A stretch of DNA of 64,000 nt, taken from assembly GCF_013823385.1 (NCBI RefSeq), contig NZ_PNMA01000013.1:1-64000 (forward strand), in the 5' to 3' direction. Of this stretch, positions 34,746 through 43,281 are shown one piece after another (position 1 is the first letter of the stretch; every line of letters starts with the position of its first letter). The stretch comes from Hyphomonas sp. (lineage in GTDB: Bacteria > Pseudomonadota > Alphaproteobacteria > Caulobacterales > Hyphomonadaceae). The position numbers and the translations under genes are program-made. Under the pieces are notes generated by a model that did not search any database, was not told the DNA's origin, and saw only the letters and a program-made list of their open reading frames with translations.

Positions 34746-36614
34746 TTACTGGCAGGCGAGGCACTCGTCATAGTCGGTGCTCTCGACTTCCAGCTTCTCG
34801 CCCTCGATCTTTTCCGATCCGGCAAAGGCCGCGCGCTGCACCGATTTGGAGCGGCAATAGTAGAGCGATTTCAGGCCGCGCTCCCATGCCGTCCAGTGCA
34901 GCATGTGCAGGTCCCATTTGTTGATGTCACCCGGCAGGAAGAGGTTCAGCGACTGGGACTGGCAGATGAACGGCGTGCGGTCGGCGGCCAGCTCTATGAT
35001 CCAGCGCTGGTCGAGTTCAAAGGCGGTCTTGAAGACATCCTTCTCGTCCGGCGTCAGGCAATCGAGATGCTGCACCGAGCCTTCATGCTCGAGGATCGAG
35101 TTCCAGATCTCGTCAGAGTTCAGGCCTTTCGCATCGAGCAGGGTTTCCAGCTGCTGGTTCTTCACCGTGAAGGAGCCCGACAGGGTCTTGTGGGTGTAGA
35201 CATTGGCCGGGATCGGCTCGATGCCGGCCGAGGTGCCGCCACAGATGATCGAGATCGAGGCGGTGGGCGCCACGGCGAGCTTGTTGGAGAAGCGGGCCAT
35301 CATGCCGACATCGCGGGCATCCTCACACGGGCCACGCTCCTTGGCGAGCTTGACCGAGGCGGCGTCTGCGCCCTGGCGGATATGCTTGAAGATCTTGAGG
35401 TTGAGCGCCTTGGCGGTGGCGCTTTCCATGGAGACGTTCATCGCCTGCAGGAAGGAGTGGAAGCCCATGACGCCGAGGCCGACAGAGCGCTCGCGCTTGG
35501 CCGAATAGACCGCGCGGGCCATTTCCGGCGGGGCGCGCTGGATGAAGTCTTCCAGAACATTGTCGAGGAAGCGGAAGATGTCCTCCAGGAACATCGGCTC
35601 CTTCGACCATTCGAGGAAGGTCTCGGCATTGACCGAAGAAAGGCAACACACCGCCGTGCGGTCCTGGCCGCGATGGTCAACGCCGGTCGGCAGGGTGATT
35701 TCCGAGCAGAGGTTCGACTGGGTAACCTTGAGGCCAAGGCGCTTCTGGTGGGCGGGCATGGCGTTGTTCACCGTATCGGTGAACAGGAGGTAGGGCTCGC
35801 CGGTCTGCATCCGCAGCTCGAGGATCTTCTGCCACAGCTTGCGGGCGTTGACGTATTTCAGCACGTCGCCGGATTTGGGCGAGATCAGGCCGAAGTCTTC
35901 ATCATTGCGCACCGCTTCCATGAAGGCGTCGGTGATGTTGATGCCGTGATGGAGGTTCAGTGATTTGCGGTTGAAGTCGCCGGACGCTTTGCGGATTTCG
36001 AGGAATTCCTCGATTTCCGGGTGGTGGATGTCGAGATAGCAGGCAGCCGAGCCACGGCGCAGCGAGCCCTGGCTGATCGCGAGGGTCAGCGAATCCATCA
36101 CGCGGATGAAGGGAATGATGCCGGAGGTCTGCCCGTTCTGGCCGACCTTCTCGCCGATGGAGCGGACATTGCCCCAATAGGTGCCGATGCCGCCGCCGTT
36201 CGAAGCGAGCCAGACATTCTCGGTCCAGGTCTCGACGATATCGTCGAGCGAATCGCCGACCTGGTTGAGGAAGCAGGAGATCGGCAGGCCGCGGTCCGCG
36301 CCGCCATTCGACAGCACGGGCGTCGCAGGCATGAACCAGAGGCGCGAGATATAGTCATAGATACGCTGGGCATGCTCAGCATCGTCCGCATAGGCGGTGG
36401 CAACGCGCGCAAACATGTCCTGATAGGTCTCGCCCGGCAGCAGGTAGCGGTCATCGAGCGTCTTCTTGCCGAAATCGGTCAGCAGCAAATCGCGGGACGG
36501 ATCGGTCACGACCTGATTGACCGGCACGAGCGCCACTTTCGCGCCCGCACCCGCTTTCGGCTTGCCCTTGCGGGCGGCTTCAGCGGCGACGGATTTAGCG
36601 TTGGTTGCCGACAT
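34746..36614 (-). CDS. nrdA: Class I ribonucleoside-diphosphate reductase, large subunit
   Basis: The 622-residue subunit reduces ribonucleotides to deoxyribonucleotides with a small radical subunit. Signatures are RGLPISCFLNQVGDSLDDIV (N-terminal redox Cys), SNLCSEITLPTGVDHRG (the Asn/Cys/Glu active site), TAVCCLSS, GLGVMGFHSFLQAMNV, PTASISIICGGTSAGIEP and a C-terminal cysteine tail (ECLACQ). There is no N-terminal ATP-cone: after a basic Ala/Lys segment it starts at LLLTDFGKKTLDDRYLLPGE, so the activity-control site is missing from this chain. nrdB is not in the window. Two NrdR boxes upstream (36663-36709) predict repression by NrdR. Confidence 0.96.
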   Translation of the reverse strand: MSATNAKSVAAEAARKGKPKAGAGAKVALVPVNQVVTDPSRDLLLTDFGKKTLDDRYLLPGETYQDMFARVATAYADDAEHAQRIYDYISRLWFMPATPVLSNGGADRGLPISCFLNQVGDSLDDIVETWTENVWLASNGGGIGTYWGNVRSIGEKVGQNGQTSGIIPFIRVMDSLTLAISQGSLRRGSAACYLDIHHPEIEEFLEIRKASGDFNRKSLNLHHGINITDAFMEAVRNDEDFGLISPKSGDVLKYVNARKLWQKILELRMQTGEPYLLFTDTVNNAMPAHQKRLGLKVTQSNLCSEITLPTGVDHRGQDRTAVCCLSSVNAETFLEWSKEPMFLEDIFRFLDNVLEDFIQRAPPEMARAVYSAKRERSVGLGVMGFHSFLQAMNVSMESATAKALNLKIFKHIRQGADAASVKLAKERGPCEDARDVGMMARFSNKLAVAPTASISIICGGTSAGIEPIPANVYTHKTLSGSFTVKNQQLETLLDAKGLNSDEIWNSILEHEGSVQHLDCLTPDEKDVFKTAFELDQRWIIELAADRTPFICQSQSLNLFLPGDINKWDLHMLHWTAWERGLKSLYYCRSKSVQRAAFAGSEKIEGEKLEVESTDYDECLACQ

Positions 36615-36958
36615 GGCGACCCTCCTCGATGTTCCTGCAGATATAGGGATATCGCGGGAGTTAAACCAGATGTGGTCTTACCCCTTTGCCCCGACACAAG
36701 ATATAGTGTCTGAAGGTTAATTTCGGGTCAACGCCTCAATTCGCAATTCCGTCAAGAAGGCGTGGAAATCCGGTGAACAAAGTCTTAACGCGCGCCGGAT
36801 CGGCCAGTGTTTTCAGGCGTTTCGAGCCCGGCTGCAGACCCTCCTGAATTCTCTCACCCCGCCCTGCCCCGGCGCCCGGCATGGCACGGCTATTGCACTT
36901 TTAACCGGATGGCCGCCAGTAACAACCGGCGCGTTTCGTGTGTGTGGGGATTCCTCGA
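36615..36958. other. Divergent promoter region of nrdA and the acyltransferase gene
   Basis: The 344-bp gap holds the NrdR sites nearest nrdA. The rest is G+C-rich with no gene-like frame. A second regulatory region for the acyltransferase gene probably lies toward 36900. Confidence 0.5.
36663..36709 (-). promoter_or_regulatory. Paired NrdR boxes upstream of nrdA
   Basis: The 16-mer ACACAAGATATAGTGT at 36694-36709 fits the NrdR consensus almost perfectly. A weaker 16-mer, AAACCAGATGTGGTCT, lies at 36663-36678. Their centres are exactly 31 bp apart, three helical turns, which is the usual spacing of NrdR pairs. They sit about 50-95 bp upstream of the nrdA start. Confidence 0.85.
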
Positions 36959-38059
36959 ATGAAGCTCAACAACTTGCAAGTGCTGCGGGCGATTGCCGCC
37001 TATATGGTACTGCTGGCGCATATCGAGGACATCGAGGCCAAGCGCGGCATGGGCCGCATCCTCGGGCCATGGACCGATATCGGCGACTGGGGCGTGGACC
37101 TCTTCTTCGTCCTGTCCGGCTTTGTCATGGTGCTGGTTTCCCACACGACGCTGGGCAGCGTTAAGGATGCCGGGAAATTCCTCTGGTCGCGGGCGACGCG
37201 AATCTACCCCTTGTGGTGGCTCTGCCTGTCGGCGCTTGTGCCGATCTGGCTGTTCCGCCCGGAACTCGTCTATGGCGGCACCCAGCAGGAGATCAGCCTG
37301 ATCAAGGATTACCTGCTGATTCCCAAGACCGAGAGCCCGCTGCTGCAGACCGGCTGGACGCTGATCCACGAGATGTATTTCTACATCTTCTTTGCGGTGC
37401 TGCTGATGATGCCGCTGGGCGAGCGCCGCCGCGTGCCGCTTCTGATTCTCTGGGGCACCGTCGCCGTCGGCCTCGGCCTGATTCTCAGCCCGTCGCGCGG
37501 TGAGGAACCGATCCTGCGGCTCGTCACCCATCCCATGACGCTGGAATTCGTGGCCGGCGCAGTGGCGGCCCTGCTGTGGCGCTCCACCAAAGGCGCGATG
37601 GGCGTGCCGGCGCTGGCCGCCGGCGTCGTCGCCCTCATCATCGGCATGACGCTCTATGTGAACGGCGCGCTGGGCGCAGATACCGGCGGCTTCATGACGT
37701 TTGACCGGGCGCGCGTCATTCTCTTCCTGCCGAGCGCGGCGCTGCTGACCTATGGCGCCGCCTCCATCGAGCTGCGCCAGGGCTGGAAGATCACCGGCCT
37801 GCCCGTGCGGCTGGGCGACTGGTCCTACTCCCTTTATCTGACGCACATGCTGTCAGCCAACTTCTTCGGCCTCGTCTGGGGCCAGGTGGCGATGCCGGGC
37901 CTTCTGGACAATGCCATTGCCCTGCCGGCCATCATGCTGGGCTGCACCCTGGTCGCCTGGGCCAGCTTCACCCTGTTTGAGCAGCCGATGATCAACCAAT
38001 CCAAGAAACTCGGCCAGCGGATGTTCGGTCAATTGCGTCCGGCCGCCGCTCAGGTGTAG
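36959..38059 (+). CDS. Acyltransferase 3 family membrane protein
   Basis: The 366-residue protein is an integral-membrane O-acyltransferase. It begins NNLQVLRAIAAYMVLLAHIE (the Arg and His of the family active site), then VDLFFVLSGFVMVLVSHTTL, SRATRIYPLWWLCLS and GWTLIHEMYFYIFFAVLLMM. About ten hydrophobic helices follow, ending with ASFTLFEQPMINQSKK. It should transfer an acyl group (often acetyl) to a cell-surface polysaccharide or lipid sugar; the substrate is unknown. The start is ATG 36959. Confidence 0.92.
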   Translation: MKLNNLQVLRAIAAYMVLLAHIEDIEAKRGMGRILGPWTDIGDWGVDLFFVLSGFVMVLVSHTTLGSVKDAGKFLWSRATRIYPLWWLCLSALVPIWLFRPELVYGGTQQEISLIKDYLLIPKTESPLLQTGWTLIHEMYFYIFFAVLLMMPLGERRRVPLLILWGTVAVGLGLILSPSRGEEPILRLVTHPMTLEFVAGAVAALLWRSTKGAMGVPALAAGVVALIIGMTLYVNGALGADTGGFMTFDRARVILFLPSAALLTYGAASIELRQGWKITGLPVRLGDWSYSLYLTHMLSANFFGLVWGQVAMPGLLDNAIALPAIMLGCTLVAWASFTLFEQPMINQSKKLGQRMFGQLRPAAAQV

Positions 38060-38090
38060 CCTCAGCCCACAACTGACCGGGGACGACCAC

Positions 38091-38474
38091 ATGAAACACC
38101 TCACCGCCTGCCTGGCGGGCCTTGCCCTTGCGCTGCCCGCCTTTGCCCAGCTCACCGATGTTCACACCGCGCAGCAGGCGCGGGCGCACAATGCCTGCCC
38201 GGCGCTGGTGGCCCGCCATGACGCCGCCATCGCTGCGGGCAAGGTGACCAGCTATTATGCAGAAGACTGCACCTGCATCGCCGATTCCATCGCCTGGGAA
38301 GGCTGGGATGAAATTTCCGAAGAGCTCACCGGGGAATATATGTCGGAGGCCGACGCGATAATGGTCGCCGACACGCTGTCTTCGGCCCCGACCATCGATG
38401 ACGCGGTGACGCTCATCTACGACTCGATCTCCCTGCCGGGCAGCGCGGTGCTCTCCAATTGCTTCGCCAAGTAA
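38091..38474 (+). CDS. Small secreted protein, 127 aa
   Basis: The product has a clear Sec signal (HLTACLAGLALALPAFA, cut after Ala-Gln near residue 20). The mature part is acidic, with four cysteines in NACPALVAR, EDCTCIADS and LSNCFAK, consistent with disulfides in the periplasm. I do not recognise the family. It overlaps the next gene by 16 bp and lies 31 bp after the acyltransferase gene. Confidence 0.65.
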   Translation: MKHLTACLAGLALALPAFAQLTDVHTAQQARAHNACPALVARHDAAIAAGKVTSYYAEDCTCIADSIAWEGWDEISEELTGEYMSEADAIMVADTLSSAPTIDDAVTLIYDSISLPGSAVLSNCFAK

Positions 38475-39100
38475 CCTCTGCGCTGGCCTGCCTGCTGATC
38501 GCAGGCACCGCCGCCGCTGAGCTTCTCCCCTCTGCCCTGCCCCCGGTCCAGCCCGGTGACCTCCTGTTCAAGGGGGCGGGCACCGGCACGGGCACCCAGA
38601 TTGCGGTCATCTGGTCTCAGGGCGATAAACGGTGGGGCCATGTGGGCATCGCGGTGGCCAATCCCGATGGCAGCCTCTCGGTGATCCATGCCGATACCGG
38701 CGCGCCCCGGCAGACAGGCAAGGTGGTGCGCGTGCCCCTGGCGGCCTACCTTTCCGATGTCAGCGAGCTTGGCCTCTACCAGATCGATCTCACCGGCCCG
38801 GCCCGCGCCGCCTATCTGGCCTATGCCGAAGCCGCCGTGGGGCGCCCGTTCGACCGCGCCTTCTCGCTGGAGACCGATACGAGCCTCTATTGCACCGAAC
38901 TTGTCTGGCGGGCGATGTCCGAGGCGCTGGGCGAAGACGCGCTGCCGGCCAAGAGCACGCGGCTCGGCGCGGTCTATATATCGGTGTCGGATCTGGCGGA
39001 GCATCCCCTGCTGACGGAGGCCGCCATCGTGCGGGCGGTATCGGCAGAAGAAGGGGGTCAGGGTGGAGACAGGCAAACGACCCGAGCGGAAACTCGTTAG
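38459..39100 (+). CDS. YiiX/YebB-like NlpC/P60-clan cysteine hydrolase
   Basis: The 213-residue secreted protein has a signal (LRQVTSALACLLIAGTAAAE), then VQPGDLLFKGAGTGTGTQIA, KRWGHVGIAVANPDGSLSVI (catalytic His region) and DTSLYCTELVWRAMSEALG, in which the Cys is the likely nucleophile, plus AAVGRPFDRAFS. This is the order of the circularly permuted NlpC/P60 families such as YiiX. Substrates there include peptidoglycan peptides, amides and lipids; none can be chosen here. The start is TTG 38459, inside the preceding gene, because the signal peptide needs it. Confidence 0.82.
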   Translation: MLRQVTSALACLLIAGTAAAELLPSALPPVQPGDLLFKGAGTGTGTQIAVIWSQGDKRWGHVGIAVANPDGSLSVIHADTGAPRQTGKVVRVPLAAYLSDVSELGLYQIDLTGPARAAYLAYAEAAVGRPFDRAFSLETDTSLYCTELVWRAMSEALGEDALPAKSTRLGAVYISVSDLAEHPLLTEAAIVRAVSAEEGGQGGDRQTTRAETR

Positions 39101-39271
39101 GGCTGCTCGGTTCCCCGCCTGACCCGATTGGCGAGCGGCTCGTCCGCCGCCTGCCTCCGAGGGCTATATGCGCAGGCCGACGCCGAATCGCAAGCCCGGA
39201 TTGCCGCTGCGCTATCCTCCATGCTTTCAGCATGTTACGCCCTCTGCACATGACTGACGGAGGGGTTTCCG

Positions 39272-41353
39272 ATGAAATTGCGCATACTGGCCGCAGCAAG
39301 CCTGTCGCTTCTGCTGGCGGCCACACCGGCAATGGCCGAGGCGAAGAAAGACAAGGCGCCGTCCAAACGCTTCACGGCCGAGCGCGTGTTCGACATGGAA
39401 TACGCCGCCGACCCGCAGATTTCCCCGGATGGGAAAACCATTGTCTATGTCCGCCGCGCGATGGACCGGCTGACCGACCGCGACATTGGCCAGCTCTGGA
39501 GCATCGATACCGCCACCGGCAACCACCGCCCGCTGATCGTCAGCCCCGAGGGCGCCTCCAATCCGCGCTGGTCGCCCGATGGCACGCGCCTCGTCTACGC
39601 CACCAGCACCAGCGGCAAGCCGGAAATGCGCGTCTATTATCCCGATACCGGCCGCAGCCATCCGCTCGCCCAGTTCCTGCAGGCGCCCTCCCAGCCGGTC
39701 TGGTCGCCGGACGGCAAATTCATCGCCTTCTCGATGTTCGTACCCGGAGAAACGCCGAGCTTTGCCAAGGCCCCCGCAACGCCCGAAGGCGGCAAATGGA
39801 GCGATCCGGTCAAGGTATTCGACCGGCTGCAGTTCCGCTTTGATGGGACAGGCTATCTCAAATACGGCACCACGCAGATCTTCGTGCTGCCGGTGGATGG
39901 CGGCACGCCGCGCCAGGTGAGCTTTGAAGACACCAATCTCGGCAATCCGGCCTGGCTGGACACTACCACGCTGCTGGTTTCCGGAAACCTCGCCGAAGAC
40001 CGTGAACTCGACCCGATCGAGAGCGAGATCTATGCCATCGGCCTGGCGGACCTTTCCATCCGCCCTCTGACAAACCGCGACGGTCCGGACCGTGATCCGG
40101 TTGTCTCGCCCGATGGCAAGATGATTGCCTATCGCGGCTATGACGACAAGGTGCTCTCCTATCAGCAGACCAATCTCTATCTGATGAATGCAGACGGGTC
40201 CGGCGCACGCGAAATCGCCGCTGATTTCCCCGGCAGCATCGGTCAGACCGCGTGGGCGCCCGATGGCAAGAGCCTGCTGGTCCTGTCGGAGGATCATGGC
40301 GTGCTCAGCCTTTTCCGCATCACCACGGGCGGGGCCGTCACGAAGATTGCCACCGGCATTGGCGGAGAGTCCATCGGCCGGCCCTATGCTGCGGGCAGTT
40401 TCTCCGTCAGCGGAGGAAAGAAGCCGCTGATCGCCTATACCGCCGGCTTTGCCGATCGCCCTTCGGAGGTTGCCTCCGCCAGCATTGACGGCAAGGACGC
40501 CAAAGTGCTCACCGCGCTGAACGATGACATCCTGCCCTATCTGGAAATGGCGCGTGTCGAAGAGATCAAGGTGCTCTCCAGCCATGACGGGCTTGAGATC
40601 GAGGCCTGGGTCGCCCTGCCGCCCGGCTTCAAGGCCGATGGCAGCTTCCCGATGATCCTGGAAATCCATGGCGGGCCTTTTGCGATGTATGGCCCCTATT
40701 TCGCCAGCGAGATCCAGCGCTATGCGGCTGAAGGCTATGTCACCGTCTGGTCAAACCCGCGCGGGTCCACCGGCTATGGCGAAGATTTTGCGCAGGCCAT
40801 CGACCTTGCCTATCCGGGCTATGACTATGACGACCTGATGAGCGTCGTCGATGAACTTATCCGCCGCAACTATGTCAGCCAGGACCGGTTGTTCGTGACC
40901 GGAGGATCGGGCGGGGGCATTCTCACCGCCTGGATCGTCACCAAGACCGACCGCTTCGCCGCGGCCGTGTCGGCCAAGCCGGTGATCAACTGGTACACGA
41001 TGGCGCTGGCCGCCGACATTGCCCAATTGGTGCGCCGCCACTGGATACGCGCCGACCCGTGGAGCGATCCGGACGCCTTCCTCAAACGCTCGCCAATCAG
41101 CTATGTGAACCAGGTGACGACGCCGACAATGCTGCTGGTGGGCGAGGAAGATTTCCGCACCCCCGCCTGGGAGGCCGAACAGTTCTATACCGGCCTCAAG
41201 ATGAACGGCGTGGAAACCGCCCTCATCCGCATCCCCGGCGCCCCCCACAACATCACCAGCCGCCCCAGCCGCCTGATCGCCCAGACCGACAATGTGATGG
41301 GCTGGTTCGCAAAGTTCGACCCGGCGAAGAAGGATGAGGAGAAGGCAGAGTAG
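39272..41353 (+). CDS. S9-family (prolyl oligopeptidase-type) secreted peptidase
   Basis: The 693-residue protein has a signal peptide (LRILAAASLSLLLAATPAMA). A seven-bladed propeller follows, with repeats such as ADPQISPDGKTIVYVRRAMD, NPRWSPDGTRLVYA and PVVSPDGKMIAYRG. The C-terminal alpha/beta hydrolase has RLFVTGGSGGGILTAW (Ser), LLVGEEDFRTPAW (Asp) and RIPGAPHNITSRPSRL (His). It resembles acylaminoacyl/dipeptidyl peptidases and should act on oligopeptides in the periplasm. It is preceded by a 170-bp gap with no visible gene. Confidence 0.92.
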   Translation: MKLRILAAASLSLLLAATPAMAEAKKDKAPSKRFTAERVFDMEYAADPQISPDGKTIVYVRRAMDRLTDRDIGQLWSIDTATGNHRPLIVSPEGASNPRWSPDGTRLVYATSTSGKPEMRVYYPDTGRSHPLAQFLQAPSQPVWSPDGKFIAFSMFVPGETPSFAKAPATPEGGKWSDPVKVFDRLQFRFDGTGYLKYGTTQIFVLPVDGGTPRQVSFEDTNLGNPAWLDTTTLLVSGNLAEDRELDPIESEIYAIGLADLSIRPLTNRDGPDRDPVVSPDGKMIAYRGYDDKVLSYQQTNLYLMNADGSGAREIAADFPGSIGQTAWAPDGKSLLVLSEDHGVLSLFRITTGGAVTKIATGIGGESIGRPYAAGSFSVSGGKKPLIAYTAGFADRPSEVASASIDGKDAKVLTALNDDILPYLEMARVEEIKVLSSHDGLEIEAWVALPPGFKADGSFPMILEIHGGPFAMYGPYFASEIQRYAAEGYVTVWSNPRGSTGYGEDFAQAIDLAYPGYDYDDLMSVVDELIRRNYVSQDRLFVTGGSGGGILTAWIVTKTDRFAAAVSAKPVINWYTMALAADIAQLVRRHWIRADPWSDPDAFLKRSPISYVNQVTTPTMLLVGEEDFRTPAWEAEQFYTGLKMNGVETALIRIPGAPHNITSRPSRLIAQTDNVMGWFAKFDPAKKDEEKAE

Positions 41354-41452
41354 GCCCTCACCTCCCGCGCCTTCGTTGCAGGCCCCTTTACTCCTCTCCC
41401 TCCGGGAGAGGAGGGGCCCGCCGCCGCAGGCGGTGGGAGGTGAGGGACCTGG
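41353..41452. repeat. Compound hairpin repeat, family C
   Basis: Inverted arms CCCTCACCTCCCGCGCC and GGCGGTGGGAGGTGAGGG enclose a second hairpin (CCTCTCCCTCCGGGAGAGGA). The element fills the gap between two convergent genes. A double version is at 48776-48922. Confidence 0.75.
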
Positions 41453-43021
41453 CTAGCGCGCCGGCACATGCGCCGCGATGAGGTGGGGCCCCGGCTCGGC
41501 GAAGGCGCGCTGGAGGGCGGCGTCGAATTCTTCCGCCGTCGCCGCATTGACCGCAGGCACGCCCTGCGCCTCGGAAAGCTTCACCCAGTCGATCTCCGGC
41601 CGGCCGAGGCCGAGGAGGTCTGCCGCCACCCGGCCGGGATTGCCCGCGCCGGTGCGCGCCAGCTCGATATTCAGGATACGGTAGGAATGGTTGACGAAGA
41701 CTACGGTGACGACATCTGCCTGCTCCCGCGCCATGCTCCAGAGGGCCTGGTTGGTATACATGCCTGCGCCATCGCCCGTCAGGCAGAGCACCTTGCGGCC
41801 CTTGGCGCCGATCGCCGCGCCGAGCGCCAGCGGCATCCCCTGCCCGATGGCCCCGCCGGTCAGCATCATCCAGTCATGCGGGCGCGCGCGCCCCGTCATC
41901 AAGAAGCTCGGCAGGCCGTTGGAGACGCCGTCATCAGACACAAACGTGCCCTCGGGCATATGCCGCGCAATCGACGCGCCGACGGTGGCCGCGTTGAGCG
42001 CGCCGGTCGGCGCATCCGGGATTTCCAGCGTGGGCCCAGGCGCCGCTTCGGTGAGGCTCATGGCATCTGCGAGCGCTTCAAGGATCGCGGCGCTGTCGCT
42101 TTCCGGCCCGCCGATCACCAGCGGCGTGCAGCCTTCAGGCACCAGCAGGCTCGGCTTGCCGGGATAGGCAAAGAACGCCACGGGCACCTGCGTACCGGCC
42201 ACCAGCATCAGGTCTGTGCCTTCCAGGTCTGCCATCGCGCCTTCGGCAAAATACTGCATCCGCTCGGGCGCGAAGATGCCCGCCCCGCGCACCTGCCGGG
42301 GGAAGAACGTATCCGTCAGCACACGGATGCCGGCGGCTTTCAGGCGCGCGGCATGGCCAAGGCCGGGGCCGGTCAGCGCGCTGCCGCTGATCAGGATCAT
42401 CGGGCGCTTGGCGGCCTTCACGGCTTTGGCGGCCGCTTCCACACGCGCGGCGTCGGGCGCCCGCAGGAAAGGCTGGGCGCGCGTCTTGCCGGGCTTGCCG
42501 CCTTCATTCCAGGCCGAGTCTGCCGGCAGGATCAGCGAGACGGGGCCGGGCACCGGGCCAAAGCTTGCCGCCCAGGCCTCCGCCGCCAGCTCGCCGGTTG
42601 CGGCGACATTGTCGGCCGACTTGATCCAGACCGAGTTCGGCCCGGCCAGCCCCATGATGTTGGAGGTCAGCGGCGCGTCATAGCGCAGATGCGGCACGGC
42701 ATGATCGCCGATCACATTGATCATCGGCGTCCAGGCGCGCTTGGCATTGTGGATGTTCGCCCCGCCATTGAGGAAACCCGCGCCCAGATGCAGCAGCGTC
42801 ATCGCCGGCCGGCCGGTAACGCGCGCATAGCCATCGGCCGCGCCCGTCGCCACGCCTTCGAACAGGCACAGCACCGAGCGGATGCGCGGCTCGCGGTCGA
42901 GCGCGGTGACAAGGTGCATCTCGGAGGTGCCGGGATTGGCGAAACAAGCGGTGACGCCATGATCTGCCAGTGTGGAAACAAGGGCCTCGGCGCCGGTCAT
43001 GGCGGCGGCTGTGTCGGACAT
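41453..43021 (-). CDS. Thiamine-diphosphate enzyme, acetolactate synthase/benzoylformate decarboxylase-like
   Basis: The 522-residue protein has the three-domain ThDP decarboxylase fold: an N-terminal Pyr domain (TLADHGVTACFANPGTSEMH, with VLCLFEGVATGAADGYARVT, containing the catalytic Glu), a central domain, and a PP domain with GGAIGQGMPLALGAAIGAKG and the GDGAGMYTNQALWSMAREQA cofactor motif (GDG ... N). No regulatory small-subunit gene (ilvH) is near, and its length suggests a degradative or unrelated decarboxylase, not the biosynthetic IlvB. It faces the feruloyl-CoA synthase-like gene upstream on the same strand, 260 bp apart. The start is ATG 43021, the natural protein opening. Confidence 0.85.
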   Translation of the reverse strand: MSDTAAAMTGAEALVSTLADHGVTACFANPGTSEMHLVTALDREPRIRSVLCLFEGVATGAADGYARVTGRPAMTLLHLGAGFLNGGANIHNAKRAWTPMINVIGDHAVPHLRYDAPLTSNIMGLAGPNSVWIKSADNVAATGELAAEAWAASFGPVPGPVSLILPADSAWNEGGKPGKTRAQPFLRAPDAARVEAAAKAVKAAKRPMILISGSALTGPGLGHAARLKAAGIRVLTDTFFPRQVRGAGIFAPERMQYFAEGAMADLEGTDLMLVAGTQVPVAFFAYPGKPSLLVPEGCTPLVIGGPESDSAAILEALADAMSLTEAAPGPTLEIPDAPTGALNAATVGASIARHMPEGTFVSDDGVSNGLPSFLMTGRARPHDWMMLTGGAIGQGMPLALGAAIGAKGRKVLCLTGDGAGMYTNQALWSMAREQADVVTVVFVNHSYRILNIELARTGAGNPGRVAADLLGLGRPEIDWVKLSEAQGVPAVNAATAEEFDAALQRAFAEPGPHLIAAHVPAR

Positions 43022-43281
43022 GGACGAACCTCCCCTAAATTTGTTGCTGGCGTTCCCTAGCGGTTTTTGACGCGAGCGCAAAACCAAAGCGGGCCGCAGG
43101 CAATTAGGAAGCAAGGGGAGCTTCCTGACTGTCCGCGACCCGCCATAAGCCAAAGGGGAATGGCTGAAGCTTCCGGTTACCCGGACGCTCCGCGGGGCAT
43201 GTTTAAGCACTTTGGATAAGGAATCGAGCCCTTAACGGCAGGATTCCGCCCGGAAGGCGGCTTTTGCCACAGAAACTTCCA

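Noticed and set aside
43240-43270. Hairpin CCGCC-CGGAA-GGCGG followed by CTTTT as a terminator
   Set aside because: The short T run is on the plus strand, but the nearest gene end is on the minus strand, where no T run follows.
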